From Cupriavidus phytohabitans (GTDB lineage Bacteria > Pseudomonadota > Gammaproteobacteria > Burkholderiales > Burkholderiaceae), in NCBI RefSeq assembly GCF_000426345.1, contig NZ_AUFE01000007.1:124001-188000 (forward strand): a stretch of 64,000 bases of DNA, given 5' to 3'. A program made the translations under genes and the position numbers. The notes below the pieces were generated by a model. It was not told the origin of the DNA and did not search any database. It saw nothing but the letters and a program-made list of their open reading frames with translations. Shown piece by piece: positions 1 through 7,897 of this stretch (within the stretch, counting starts at the first letter, position 1; each line of letters starts with the position of its first letter).

Positions 1-222
1 CACCATCCGGATGAAGACGATGCGCCGGAGGAAGGCCAGAATGAGATCACCCGTGCTGTAGAGAATATTCCCTCGGACAGCCCGGCAGACAGGGCGGACC
101 ATAGCGCAGTACGGGAAGAGCACCCGCCGATGCCGCCAAGCATCGATGACATCGTGGACCAGGATCTGCTCCCCGACCGCAAGTACGGTGCGCGGCAGGC
201 CAGGAAGGCGGGCAAGCGATAA
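1..222 (+). CDS. C-terminal end of an unrecognised acidic protein (cut by window edge)
   Basis: An open frame enters the window at base 1 and ends at a TAA at 220-222, giving 73 C-terminal residues. The fragment is rich in Asp, Glu and Pro and ends in a basic tail (GARQARKAGKR). It looks hydrophilic and unstructured, with no membrane segment or catalytic motif. No family was recognised and the start lies outside the window. It could also be a non-coding open frame, since there is no upstream context to test it. Confidence 0.5.
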   Translation, partial: HHPDEDDAPEEGQNEITRAVENIPSDSPADRADHSAVREEHPPMPPSIDDIVDQDLLPDRKYGARQARKAGKR

Positions 223-432
223 CCCTCTACGGCGACAACAGGTTTTCGTGGCGCAAGCGCGGGCGGCCGATCTTGACCTAGACTAAAAAAGTGCCCTTCG
301 CGCGCTTGGCGGGCGCTTTGGCGCAATGCAGCTTCACTGTTGGCCGCTTGCGGGCGAATGACAATGGCACGGGCAACACACTGTCATCTGCTGCCTGAAT
401 GCATGTGGATTGATATTCACGAAGGGGACATC

Positions 433-759
433 ATGTTGCAAGCCAGTGAAATGCAGCAACGCTTTAGTCATCTGCAGCAAACCATCAGCGACACCTCACG
501 GACTTGTCATGCCGATGCGGGAATTCCACAGGACTTGATGAACTGGGTGGATGAACTCGACAAGGAATGCAAATCGGCATCGAAGGTCATGTCGTCCAAG
601 GATGAGGACCGGATCCGGCAGTGGGTCGATGACCTCGAACGGATCGGCGATCGTGCAGACCGCGCTTGCCAGCAGGCCGGCGGTCTCGATGAGAAGGTCA
701 AGGATGCAGTCAGTTCGATGCATTCCGAGCTCGCTGACCTGAAGCGCCAACTGCACTAA
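433..759 (+). CDS. Small helical protein of unknown function
   Basis: This gene encodes 108 residues. The start at 433 is preferred over the in-frame ATG at 340 because a purine-rich GAAGGGGAC lies just upstream. The product is charged and predicted mostly helical (MLQASEMQQRFSHLQQ at the start, DELADLKRQLH-like heptads at the end), so a coiled-coil or dimeric helical bundle is likely. No signal peptide, membrane segment or known domain is visible. The gene stands alone between the cut-off ORF at 1-222 and the convergent transporter gene. Function is unknown. Confidence 0.6.
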   Translation: MLQASEMQQRFSHLQQTISDTSRTCHADAGIPQDLMNWVDELDKECKSASKVMSSKDEDRIRQWVDDLERIGDRADRACQQAGGLDEKVKDAVSSMHSELADLKRQLH

Positions 760-824
760 CAAACCTGACAGCCCCGGTCCAACCCGCCGGGGCTGATTGC
801 ATTGCGCGACAGGTGTCGCGCCCG

Positions 825-1901
825 TTACCCCGGCGGTGGCTCCACCCGCTGCTCCGCCTGGCTTTCCAGCCATTCGCGCCATACGGCGAGCAGCACGGCG
901 AGGATCACAGGCCCGACGAACAGGCCTATCAGGCCAAATGCCGCGAGTCCGCCCAAGACACCGAACATCACCAGCAGGAACGGAACCTTGGTGGCCCCGC
1001 TGATGACCAGCGGACGAACGACGTTATCGACCCAGCTCACGGCCGTAGCGCCCCACAGCAGGAGCCCTATCCCGGCCACGGTGTGGCCGGTGATGAGCAG
1101 CCATGCGCCAATGGGAACCCAGATCGCAAGCGCCCCAAAGGGAATCAGGGCAAAGATGGCAGTGGCAATGCCCCAGAACACTGGCGCGTTGACGCCTGCC
1201 GCCCAGTAGCCGATCCCGGCAAATGACCCCTGGGCGACTGCGGCGAGGAAGAGGCCGAACACCACGGCCCGCGCCGTGTCGCCCATTGCAATGACGTACC
1301 CGTGCGCGCGCGGCCCTAGAACCCCTTGCAGGACCAGGCGCAACTGCGCGAGCAATTGCTCGCCGTCGCGAAAGAAGAAGAATGCCGTGAGCAGTGTCAG
1401 GCCGATGAGCCCCGCGTTGAGTCCCACCCCGCCGGCCAGCCTTGCAAGGGCGCCGCCCCACCGTTCGATCAGCGCCGCGACCTGGGCACGCAGGGCTGCG
1501 CGGTCGCCCAACAGCACTGACAACCATTCCTGCAACCATTCGCCGACCCATGGCACGCGTGCGAGCGAATCCGGCAGTGCGACGCCCGCGTTCAGGATAT
1601 CCGCCGCCTCGCGGTAGGCGGCGACCATCTCGGCACGCAGGAGGATGGTGAGACCGATGAGCGGCACGCCCAGCAACGCGGCAAGTACCAGCGTGGAGAT
1701 CAGCGCAGCCCAGGTTCGCTGCCGGCGCAGCACGCGGCGCAGCCACGCGTTGAGCGGCCAGGTGACATAGGTGAGGATTCCGGCCCAGGCAAGCGGCACA
1801 AGGAACGGCCGCACTATGACGAAGGAAAGGGCGAGCAGCCCGCCGAGCAGGCACACCAGGAGAGTCCGGCGTACCCATACGGCTGCTTGGAAATCGGTCA
1901 T
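825..1901 (-). CDS. AI-2E family transporter (PerM/YdiK-like membrane protein)
   Basis: Product of 358 residues, the usual size of this family. It begins MTDFQAAVWVRRTLL and has an N-terminal pair of hydrophobic helices, a soluble central part (about residues 90-190) and a block of four to five membrane segments in the C-terminal half, including the stretch around FFFFRDGEQLL and the glycine-rich final helices. This layout is typical of the AI-2E exporter/PerM family, whose members are inner-membrane permeases; the actual substrate cannot be told from sequence. The open frame extends further upstream to 2285, but that part overlaps the divergent TetR-like gene and lacks family features, so the start at 1901 is chosen. 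No strong ribosome-binding site is visible at that start. Confidence 0.8.
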   Translation of the reverse strand: MTDFQAAVWVRRTLLVCLLGGLLALSFVIVRPFLVPLAWAGILTYVTWPLNAWLRRVLRRQRTWAALISTLVLAALLGVPLIGLTILLRAEMVAAYREAADILNAGVALPDSLARVPWVGEWLQEWLSVLLGDRAALRAQVAALIERWGGALARLAGGVGLNAGLIGLTLLTAFFFFRDGEQLLAQLRLVLQGVLGPRAHGYVIAMGDTARAVVFGLFLAAVAQGSFAGIGYWAAGVNAPVFWGIATAIFALIPFGALAIWVPIGAWLLITGHTVAGIGLLLWGATAVSWVDNVVRPLVISGATKVPFLLVMFGVLGGLAAFGLIGLFVGPVILAVLLAVWREWLESQAEQRVEPPPG

Positions 1902-2083
1902 GGAAGGGCACGTAGGCACGGCATCCGGGGCGATGCACGTTGCCACTATGCTAACCGCGACGTATCTCGCCGCAAAGGAGGCAATGGCAGCATCGCGCAC
2001 ATGGCCAAGAAATCGGCGCTTGGTGCGGGCTGCCTTTGTATGCTGGAAAGCAGCGTGGAGACGTATCTCTGGATGGCAATGCC

Positions 2084-2716
2084 ATGAACGCGATGAACGA
2101 CAATGCAGCCCTGGCCGGCCGGATCCTGGAGGTCGCCCTGATGCTCGGCGAACGCAGCGGCTGGGACGCCCTGCATCTGTATGACGTCGCCGACGACATG
2201 GGCATCGGCCTGGACGAGATTCACCGGCATTACCAGCAGAAGGACGACCTGGCCGAAGCCTGGTTCGAGCGCGCCGACCTTGCACTGGTGCGCGTGTCCG
2301 CGCGCGAAGGCTGGGGCGCGCTGTCCCACCGCGAGCGGCTGGAGCAGGCCATCCTTGCCTGGCTGGGGGCGCTGGCGCCGCACCGGCAACTCACTGCCCA
2401 GATGCTGCGCTACAAGCTGCAGCCGGAGCACGTGCATCTGCAGGTGCAGGGCCTGCTGCATATCAGCCGCACCGTGCAATGGCTGCGGGAAGCTGCACGC
2501 CTGCCAGAAGCCGGCTGGCGCCGCGAAGTGGGGGAGGTCGTGCTGACCGGCATTTTCCTCTCCACCTTCGGCCGCTGGCTGTGCGACGGTTCACCGGGCG
2601 CCGGCCGTACGCGGGCCTGGCTCGATCGGCAACTGCGATGCGCCGAGCGCCTGGTCCGGCGCCGGCCTGGCGATACCGGAGCCCGGCCCGGATGGACACG
2701 ATCACCCACGCCTTGA
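2084..2716 (+). CDS. TetR/AcrR-like transcriptional regulator
   Basis: Product of about 210 residues. The first 55 residues fit a TetR-type DNA-binding domain: a helix (LAGRILEVALMLGERSGW), then the turn LHLYDVADDMGIGLDEIHRHY, where TetR proteins carry the recognition helix and the conserved H-Y-F-like end, followed by KDDLAEAWFE. The rest is a helical ligand-binding-like region. The start at 2084 is uncertain; in-frame ATGs at 2036 and 2093 are alternatives. The 3' end overlaps the next gene by 25 nt, so the two are probably cotranscribed and translationally coupled. No ligand or operator could be assigned. Confidence 0.65.
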   Translation: MNAMNDNAALAGRILEVALMLGERSGWDALHLYDVADDMGIGLDEIHRHYQQKDDLAEAWFERADLALVRVSAREGWGALSHRERLEQAILAWLGALAPHRQLTAQMLRYKLQPEHVHLQVQGLLHISRTVQWLREAARLPEAGWRREVGEVVLTGIFLSTFGRWLCDGSPGAGRTRAWLDRQLRCAERLVRRRPGDTGARPGWTRSPTP

Positions 2717-3791
2717 TGGGTGCGCAGGTTGCGCTGGCCGTCCCCATGGGCGAGGCTTCCGGCCGGCGCCTCGGCACTTGCGAGCGACTGCTGCTTGGCG
2801 CCGCCGCCGGAGCCTTTCCGGATATCGATTTCCTGGGCTTCCTGGTCGATCCGCTGCGTTTCCTGGCCCACTGGCATCAGGGACCGACGCATTCACTGCT
2901 GCTGCTTCCAGCCTGGGGCGCATTGCTTGCCGGATTGTTCTGCCTGGCGACGCGCCGGCGCCAGGCCTGGCGCGAAGCGCTCGGCGTCAGTTGCCTTGGC
3001 GTGGCCAGCCACATCGCGCTGGACCTGATCACCGTCTATGGCACCCGCATCTTCTATCCCGGCTCCGAACGGCGTTCAGCCTCGGCACCACCTTCCTGGT
3101 CGATCCGCTGCTGAGCGGTATCGTCGTGTCCGGCCTGGGCCTGGCACTGTGCCGGCCACCTCGGCGGCGTGCACGGGCAGCGCTGGCGGGCCTGGGGCTG
3201 CTGTGCGCCTATGTTGGCGTCCAGGGTGTCCTCAGGCACCGTGCGCTGGAACTCGGCAATGAATCGTTGCATGCCGCCGGCATCCAGGCGCAGGGCGTGG
3301 ACGCGCTCCCCCAGCCGTTTTCTCCGTTCAACTGGAAACTGATCGCCCGCGCAGAGACGGACTACCATGTCGCGCACGTCAACCTGGCCGGGCATCCTGC
3401 CTGGGTGCCGCCATGGCAGGTGCTGGGGCGCCTGCCCGCCATGGCCAGGGCGTATGTGCCGCCCGCGCGCATGGCCTGGACACAGCGGCCGCGGCTGCCG
3501 CAGGCGCGCGCGGAGCGGGCGCTCGCATGGCAGCTCTGGGCGCGCCCGGACTTTGCCGATTTCAGGCGATTCGCAGTCTATCCGGCCCTTTCCGCCATCA
3601 CGGCGATGCGGGCAACACCGCTGCCGCCGGGTGAAGCGGCCGCCTGCGTCTGGTTCACCGACCTGCGCTATGACCTGCCTGCCGTGGAAGACATCTTCCG
3701 CTATGGCTATTGCCGGGCCAGTGGGCAGGCGCCATGGCGGCTATACCGGCTTGCCTATTTCAGCCAGGACCAGCGCCAGCGCCTCGACTAG
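2692..3791 (+). pseudogene. Membrane metal-dependent hydrolase (YbcI/YdjM, DUF457-like), frameshifted
   Basis: The N-terminal part (from ATG 2692) shows the family signature: MDTITHALMGA, PDIDFLGF and HQGPTHSLLLLP, with His and Asp residues thought to bind metal, and several hydrophobic helices. The reading frame then stops at 3114, while the remainder of the family (AFSLGTTFLVDPLLSGIVV onward, to 3791) continues in the frame shifted by minus one. The switch lies near 3067-3075, within CGAACGGCGTTC. Adding a single G there would restore a continuous protein of about 366 residues reading GSERAFSLGTTF. It is therefore either a recent one-base deletion or a sequencing error. The gene overlaps the TetR-like gene and probably shares its transcript. 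The exact reaction of this family is poorly defined. Confidence 0.75.
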
Positions 3792-4095
3792 CATGGCGCT
3801 ACCGGCAACGCCGTCCGGACTGATTGGCATGGCCAGCGAAGGCGCGGTGTCCTTTCGAAACGGCCAGCATCTGGTCCGCTATCCGGCATTTGCAGTCGCA
3901 TGCAGCCTGCCGGTCGAAGTCCATGAGACCGGGGCGGAACTACTCGATCGTGTTTTTGCGGGCGGGGTCGTTAGCAAGCCCCTGAACGTTCGACGGGGCT
4001 ATGGCCGGATCTCGGCGTGTTTGCCGCGAGGTCCTCTCTGTCGGGGGACATACACTAATACCATCGTCCTACCCACGTGCCAAAAGGAGCAGGAC
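3792..4095. other. Intergenic region, no gene recognised
   Basis: About 300 bases between the hydrolase and VWA genes. The frame of the VWA gene is open through here without a plausible start, and its translation has no family features, so it is treated as non-coding. The only clear element is a strong ribosome-binding site (AAAGGAG) at about 4083-4089 for the VWA gene. Confidence 0.5.
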
Positions 4096-5157
4096 ATGCA
4101 GTTTCTCTGGCCGCAGATGCTCTGGCTGCTGCTCTCGCTCCCCTTGCTGGCAGCCGCTTACCTGTACCTGATTGCGCGGCGCAAGAAGATTGCCTTCTTG
4201 TATGCCAGCCTTGCGCTGCCGCGTGCCGTGCTGGGCCGCAACCGACTGCGGCGTCACATCCCGCCGCTGCTTTTCCTGCTTGCGCTGGGCGCGGCCCTGC
4301 TGGCTTGTGCCCGTCCTACGGCGACCGTCACGCTGCCGTCCGACACCATCACCCTGGTACTGGCCATGGACACCTCCCTCAGCATGGAGGCGACCGACGT
4401 CGCGCCCACCCGGATCAGCGCGGCCCAGCAGGCCGCGCGGGATCTGATCGTCGGGCTGCCGGCTAGCGTGCGCCTGGGCATTGTGTCTTTTGCCGCCACG
4501 GCGACCGTGGTGCTGCCTCCCACCGACAACCGGCAGTACATGCTCGACGCGATCGATCGCTTCCAGCTCCAGCGAGGCACGGCGACAGGCAGCGGACTGA
4601 TCCAGGCGCTGGCGGTGTTGTTCCCCGACGATGGCATCGACCTGGAAGCGATCCTCTTCAGTGGCGAGTCGCTCGCACCCGGGCCAGGTGGCAGATCGCT
4701 GGCCGAGGCCGCCGCGGCCGACGCCGTCCGCAAGCGCGATCAGGAGCAGCCTGCGGCGCAACCCGGCTCTTACCGGCACGGTGCGGTGATCCTGCTCAGC
4801 GATGGCCGCCGCACCACCGGCCCGGACCCTCTGGACGCCGCGCGCATGGCCGCCCAGCGCGGCGTGCGCGTCTATACGGTGGGTTTCGGTACGCCGCAGG
4901 ATGCGGTTTCGGCGGTGTCTGGCCTGTCTTTCTACATGCAGCTGGACGAACCCACCTTGCGCGCGGTCGCGACGCTCACTGACGGCGAGTACTTCCAGGC
5001 TGGCTCGGCCGCGGACCTGACGCAGGTATACCGCCGGCTGAGCGCCCGTTTCGCGCTCGAGCGCAGGGAAATCGAGGTCAGCGCCTTGCTGGCGGCGGCC
5101 TCGGCCCTGCTGCTGGTGGCGGCGTGCGGGCTGTCGCTGCTGTGGTTCCGGCGGTGA
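4096..5157 (+). CDS. VWA-domain membrane protein (BatA-like)
   Basis: Product of 353 residues; ATG at 4096 follows AAAGGAGCAGG. Two N-terminal membrane segments (about residues 5-27 and 55-75) frame a short basic loop, as in the BatA/aerotolerance N-terminal domain. A von Willebrand factor A domain follows, with the MIDAS signature DTSLS near residues 93-97 and a downstream Thr in GTATGSG plus LLSDGRRTTG. A final hydrophobic helix near the C terminus (LLAAASALLLVAACGL) anchors the protein so that the VWA domain faces the periplasm. Such proteins usually work with a MoxR-type AAA ATPase and other Bat proteins. None of these is adjacent here, so this is an orphan copy. Its substrate is unknown. 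Confidence 0.85.
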   Translation: MQFLWPQMLWLLLSLPLLAAAYLYLIARRKKIAFLYASLALPRAVLGRNRLRRHIPPLLFLLALGAALLACARPTATVTLPSDTITLVLAMDTSLSMEATDVAPTRISAAQQAARDLIVGLPASVRLGIVSFAATATVVLPPTDNRQYMLDAIDRFQLQRGTATGSGLIQALAVLFPDDGIDLEAILFSGESLAPGPGGRSLAEAAAADAVRKRDQEQPAAQPGSYRHGAVILLSDGRRTTGPDPLDAARMAAQRGVRVYTVGFGTPQDAVSAVSGLSFYMQLDEPTLRAVATLTDGEYFQAGSAADLTQVYRRLSARFALERREIEVSALLAAASALLLVAACGLSLLWFRR

Positions 5158-5560
5158 ACTGAAGCGCCGGCGACCTGGTCGCGTTCAGCTGGACAGCGGC
5201 CGCTGTCCGGGGGGCGTGGCCGACCCCGGGGGCCTGGTCCTGATTCCGCTTTCGCCGTTGCTGCCGCGCCGTTCCAGGCGCAACGCTCCCTGCCTTGTTG
5301 TTGTCTTCGAATGTATCGATTCAAGCCCTGGATACATGGGGATACGTTGGCGCGCTTCGCTCGCCATAGTCGAGATACATGCCTGTCATTCAATGCTGCC
5401 TATGCGGAGGATTCGTGTCGGTATGGTGTCTTCATCCACGACCCGGGAGTCGACCGCTGAGGGGAACAGTCTTCCCTCTCTTCTCTCGGCCCATACGTTG
5501 TTCATACGTGCCCGGTCCGGGGGAATTCCCACATTTCCAACTTTGGCAGAGGAACAACAG
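5158..5560. other. Intergenic region upstream of the exported cupin
   Basis: Four hundred bases without a convincing gene. The region is marked by several GTATC/GATAC words, described in the regulatory entry at 5302-5379, and by two copies of CATACG spaced 11 bp apart at 5492-5508. A purine-rich GCAGAGGAAC precedes the cupin start at 5561. No terminator for the VWA gene was seen. Confidence 0.45.
5302..5379. promoter_or_regulatory. Cluster of TGTATC-type half-sites (putative response-regulator sites)
   Basis: A TGTATC at 5312-5317 faces the cupin gene and has a weak partner TGTCTT exactly 10 bp upstream (5302-5307). In the opposite orientation, GATACA at 5331 and GATACG at 5341 form a direct repeat with 10-bp period, and a further single GATACA lies at 5374-5379. 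The same words with the same 10-bp period occur in front of the SDR, DipZ, repeat-protein and Ohr genes in this window. Binding by the OmpR-type regulator at 7154 is inferred, not shown. Confidence 0.4.
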
Positions 5561-5962
5561 ATGAAATCGACTCGCATGCTGGCTGCGGCCATGCTCTTCG
5601 TCGGCAGCGGCCTGGCGGTGCAGGCGGCTCACGCCCACACGGCAGGCGTCCATCGCACGGATCTTGTTCGGCACGATCTCAGCGCGCCAGATCGCGAAGG
5701 CATCCAGGTCCGGGTTGACTTCGATCCCGGCGCGTTCGCGCCGATGCATTCGCATCCGGGCGAGGAGATCGCGTATGTCCTGCAGGGAACGCTGGAATAC
5801 CAGCTTGGCAGCAACCCGCCCGTCACGCTCAAGGCTGGGGAGGCCCTCTTCATCCCGGCGGGGACCCTCCACTCGGCGAGGAATGTTGGCAGCGGCACGG
5901 CATCGGAGCTGGCAACCTACATAGTGAAGAAGGGTGCGCCGCTGGTGGTGCCCGCCAAATGA
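5561..5962 (+). CDS. Exported cupin-domain protein
   Basis: Product of 133 residues with a clear Sec signal peptide (MKSTRMLAAAMLFVGSGLAV, cleavage near AHA at about residue 27). The mature part is one small cupin barrel with the two metal-binding motifs: PMHSHPGEEIAYVLQG (two His and one Glu) and PAGTLHSARN (the last His). It is therefore probably a metal-binding periplasmic cupin. The reaction is unknown; related proteins are often annotated only as cupin. A second, related exported cupin is encoded at 17808. The upstream region carries TGTATC-type sites shared with thiol and peroxide defence genes, suggesting a stress role. Confidence 0.8.
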   Translation: MKSTRMLAAAMLFVGSGLAVQAAHAHTAGVHRTDLVRHDLSAPDREGIQVRVDFDPGAFAPMHSHPGEEIAYVLQGTLEYQLGSNPPVTLKAGEALFIPAGTLHSARNVGSGTASELATYIVKKGAPLVVPAK

Positions 5963-6047
5963 GTACGTCCCGTGGCCCGGCGACGAAATCAGCGAAAGCG
6001 GGCACCGGGCGCTCGATGTTCAACGCCAACTCTCCAGGCAATCAATC

Positions 6048-6101
6048 ATGACTACCAACTTCGCCCGCCGCTTTGCAATGGCTATCGCTCTGACTACCGC
6101 G
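6048..6101 (+). pseudogene. Remnant of a gene start (signal-peptide-like fragment)
   Basis: After the cupin gene an ATG at 6048 opens MTTNFARRFAMAIALTTA, which looks like the first half of a signal peptide. The frame then runs into the tail end of the convergent SDR gene, where its translation is plainly the SDR read backwards. The fragment resembles the start of the repeat protein at 16362 (MTANTVNIAKRLVFAVALLA), including the bases around its start codon. I infer a gene truncated by the event that placed the SDR gene here. The fragment is short and the resemblance is weak. Confidence 0.3.
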
Positions 6102-6897
6102 CCACGCCGTACCGGGCCGCGGGCTGGTCACGCGACAGATTGGGGCCGAGCGCAGCGCGTGCGGCCTCAAGCGCCTTCCAGTCCGCGTCGTCAGGCAATG
6201 ATGGCACGGTAATCACTTCACCCAGGTCAAGGCCGGCCAGCGCGGCATCGACCAGATCGTCGCCGCTCATCACGATGGCTTGCGGCAGGTTCTCGACCGG
6301 CTGGCCCGCGATGTCCCAGAACTCGGTTCGCGTTGCGCCGGGAAGCACGGCCTGCACGCGCACGCCCTTGCCGGCAAGCTCATGCTGCAACGACTGGGTA
6401 AAGGCCAGCACGAACGCTTTCGAGCCGCCATAGACGCCGTTCAGGATCTCGGGCGCCACCGCGACGATCGACGCGATATTGATGATGGTGCCTTCGCCGC
6501 GTGCCACGAATGCCGGCGCAGCGGCATAAGTCAGGCGAGTCAGGGCCGTGACGTTGAGCTCGATCATCGCCTGCATCTTGTCGACGTCCGACACCAGCAA
6601 TGGTGCCGCGGCGCCAATGCCGGCGTTGTTGACCAGCGTGGTGATGCTGGCATCGCTGCGCAACAGCGCTTCGATGCGCCGGACATCGGCAGCCTGGCCA
6701 AGGTCCGCGGTCACGATCTCGACCGAGCGGCCGGTGTCGTCGCTGATGCGGCGGGCCAACGCTTCGAGCCGGGAGCGATTGCGCGCCACCAGGATCAGGT
6801 CGTGGCCGCGGCGCGCGAGGCGATCCGCATAGATCGCGCCGATGCCGGAAGATGCGCCGGTGATAAGGGCGGTGCCGGCGTGGATGTGGGTCGTCAT
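6094..6897 (-). CDS. Short-chain dehydrogenase/reductase (SDR)
   Basis: Product of 267 residues, typical of classical SDRs. It shows the nucleotide-binding TGASSGIG near residues 12-19, the NNAG motif, the catalytic Ser in NIASIVA, and the YxxxK pair in YGGSKAF; LPGATRTEFW follows. An Arg-Asn after the second strand (VARNRSR) suggests NADP(H). The start at 6897 is supported by GGAG seven to ten bases upstream. It is transcribed divergently from the two-component system, and the shared 256-bp intergenic region holds a 10-bp-period TGTATC repeat oriented toward this gene. The substrate is unknown. Confidence 0.88.
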   Translation of the reverse strand: MTTHIHAGTALITGASSGIGAIYADRLARRGHDLILVARNRSRLEALARRISDDTGRSVEIVTADLGQAADVRRIEALLRSDASITTLVNNAGIGAAAPLLVSDVDKMQAMIELNVTALTRLTYAAAPAFVARGEGTIINIASIVAVAPEILNGVYGGSKAFVLAFTQSLQHELAGKGVRVQAVLPGATRTEFWDIAGQPVENLPQAIVMSGDDLVDAALAGLDLGEVITVPSLPDDADWKALEAARAALGPNLSRDQPAARYGVAR

Positions 6898-7034
6898 GTC
6901 AATGCTCCGGGGTTCAGGGGGGGAAGCCGCCGGACTGGCCGGCTGCGTGAGCTGAAGAGTAGGGGCACGAGCGCATGGCGCCAATGTCATAGATGCAACG
7001 TTTTCTGCCATCGCCGCCCGGAGAGCCCGGATAT

Positions 7035-7078
7035 GTACCGGATTGTGGCGCTTGCTGCGGCAGATACAGTGAGATACA
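7035..7078 (-). promoter_or_regulatory. Repeated TGTATC box plus conserved ACAATCCGGTAC element upstream of the SDR gene
   Basis: On the minus strand the region reads TGTATC-N4-TGTATC (7078 back to 7063), a direct repeat with 10-bp period. After 15 further bases comes ACAATCCGGTAC (7046-7035). The same two blocks with the same spacing lie in front of dipZ at 16020-16053. ACAAT could be the core of a -10 element, with the repeat as the activator site upstream. The site sits between the SDR gene and the response regulator, so the regulator probably controls it and perhaps its own gene. Confidence 0.5.
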
Positions 7079-7153
7079 CGGAGAATCGCCGGCACCCATA
7101 CAATGGCGACGGCACAGACTGGTGGTTCACCTGATTTTTCTGAGGGGATAAAG

Positions 7154-7897
7154 ATGGATGCACACGTCGACCATATCCTGGTTGTCGATGACGACCGGGA
7201 AATCCGGGAACTGGTATCGACCTACCTGACCAAGAATGGCCTGCGTGTGACCGTGGCGCAGGATGGCAGGCAAATGCGGTCGATCCTGGAGGCCAATGCC
7301 GTTGACCTGATCGTGCTGGACGTGATGATGCCGGGCGACGATGGCCTGGTGCTTTGTCGTGAACTGCGAGCCGGCAAGCACAAGACCACGCCGATCCTGA
7401 TGCTGACCGCGCGCAGCGACGAGACCGACCGCATCCTCGGCCTCGAAATGGGTGCCGACGACTACCTCCCCAAGCCTTTCGCGGCGCGCGAGCTGCTGGC
7501 TCGCATCAAGGCGGTGCTGCGCAGGACGCGCATGCTGCCGCCCAACCTGCAGATCACGGAAGCGGGCCAGTTGCTGGCGTTCGGCGACTGGCAGCTGGAC
7601 ACCACGGCGCGGCACCTGATCGACCGCGATGGCATCATCGTGGCGCTGAGTGGCGCGGAGTACCGCTTGTTGCGCGTGTTCGTCGACCATCCGCAGCGCG
7701 TGCTCAACCGCGACCAGCTGCTCAGCCTCACGCAAGGCCGCGAGGCGGAGATGTTCGAGCGGTCGGTCGACTTGCTGGTCAGCCGCCTGCGCCAGCATCT
7801 CAAGGACGATGCACGCGAGCCCCGCTACATCAAGACCGTGCGCAGCGAGGGCTACGTGTTCTCGATGCCGGTCGAGATCCGGGAGGCCCGGCAGTGA
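7154..7897 (+). CDS. OmpR-family response regulator
   Basis: Product of 247 residues. The receiver domain (about residues 1-120) has the acidic pocket VDDD, the phosphoacceptor Asp56 in LIVLDVMMPG and the conserved Lys107 in YLPKPF. The C-terminal winged-helix domain (about 145-240) carries typical trans_reg_C features, including LSGAEYRLLRVFVDHP, LNRDQLL and IKTVRSEGYVF. The start at 7154 follows GAGGGGA. The stop overlaps the GTG of the kinase gene by four bases, so the pair is translationally coupled. Upstream lies a 10-bp-period repeat, the kind of site OmpR-type regulators bind as tandem dimers. The signal it answers to is not known; the likely target genes in this window suggest thiol or oxidative stress. 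Confidence 0.93.
   Translation: MDAHVDHILVVDDDREIRELVSTYLTKNGLRVTVAQDGRQMRSILEANAVDLIVLDVMMPGDDGLVLCRELRAGKHKTTPILMLTARSDETDRILGLEMGADDYLPKPFAARELLARIKAVLRRTRMLPPNLQITEAGQLLAFGDWQLDTTARHLIDRDGIIVALSGAEYRLLRVFVDHPQRVLNRDQLLSLTQGREAEMFERSVDLLVSRLRQHLKDDAREPRYIKTVRSEGYVFSMPVEIREARQ

Noticed and set aside
1902..2285. N-terminal extension of the AI-2E family transporter
   Set aside because: The frame stays open but is Arg-rich without membrane features and overlaps the divergent TetR-like gene, so it is probably not translated.
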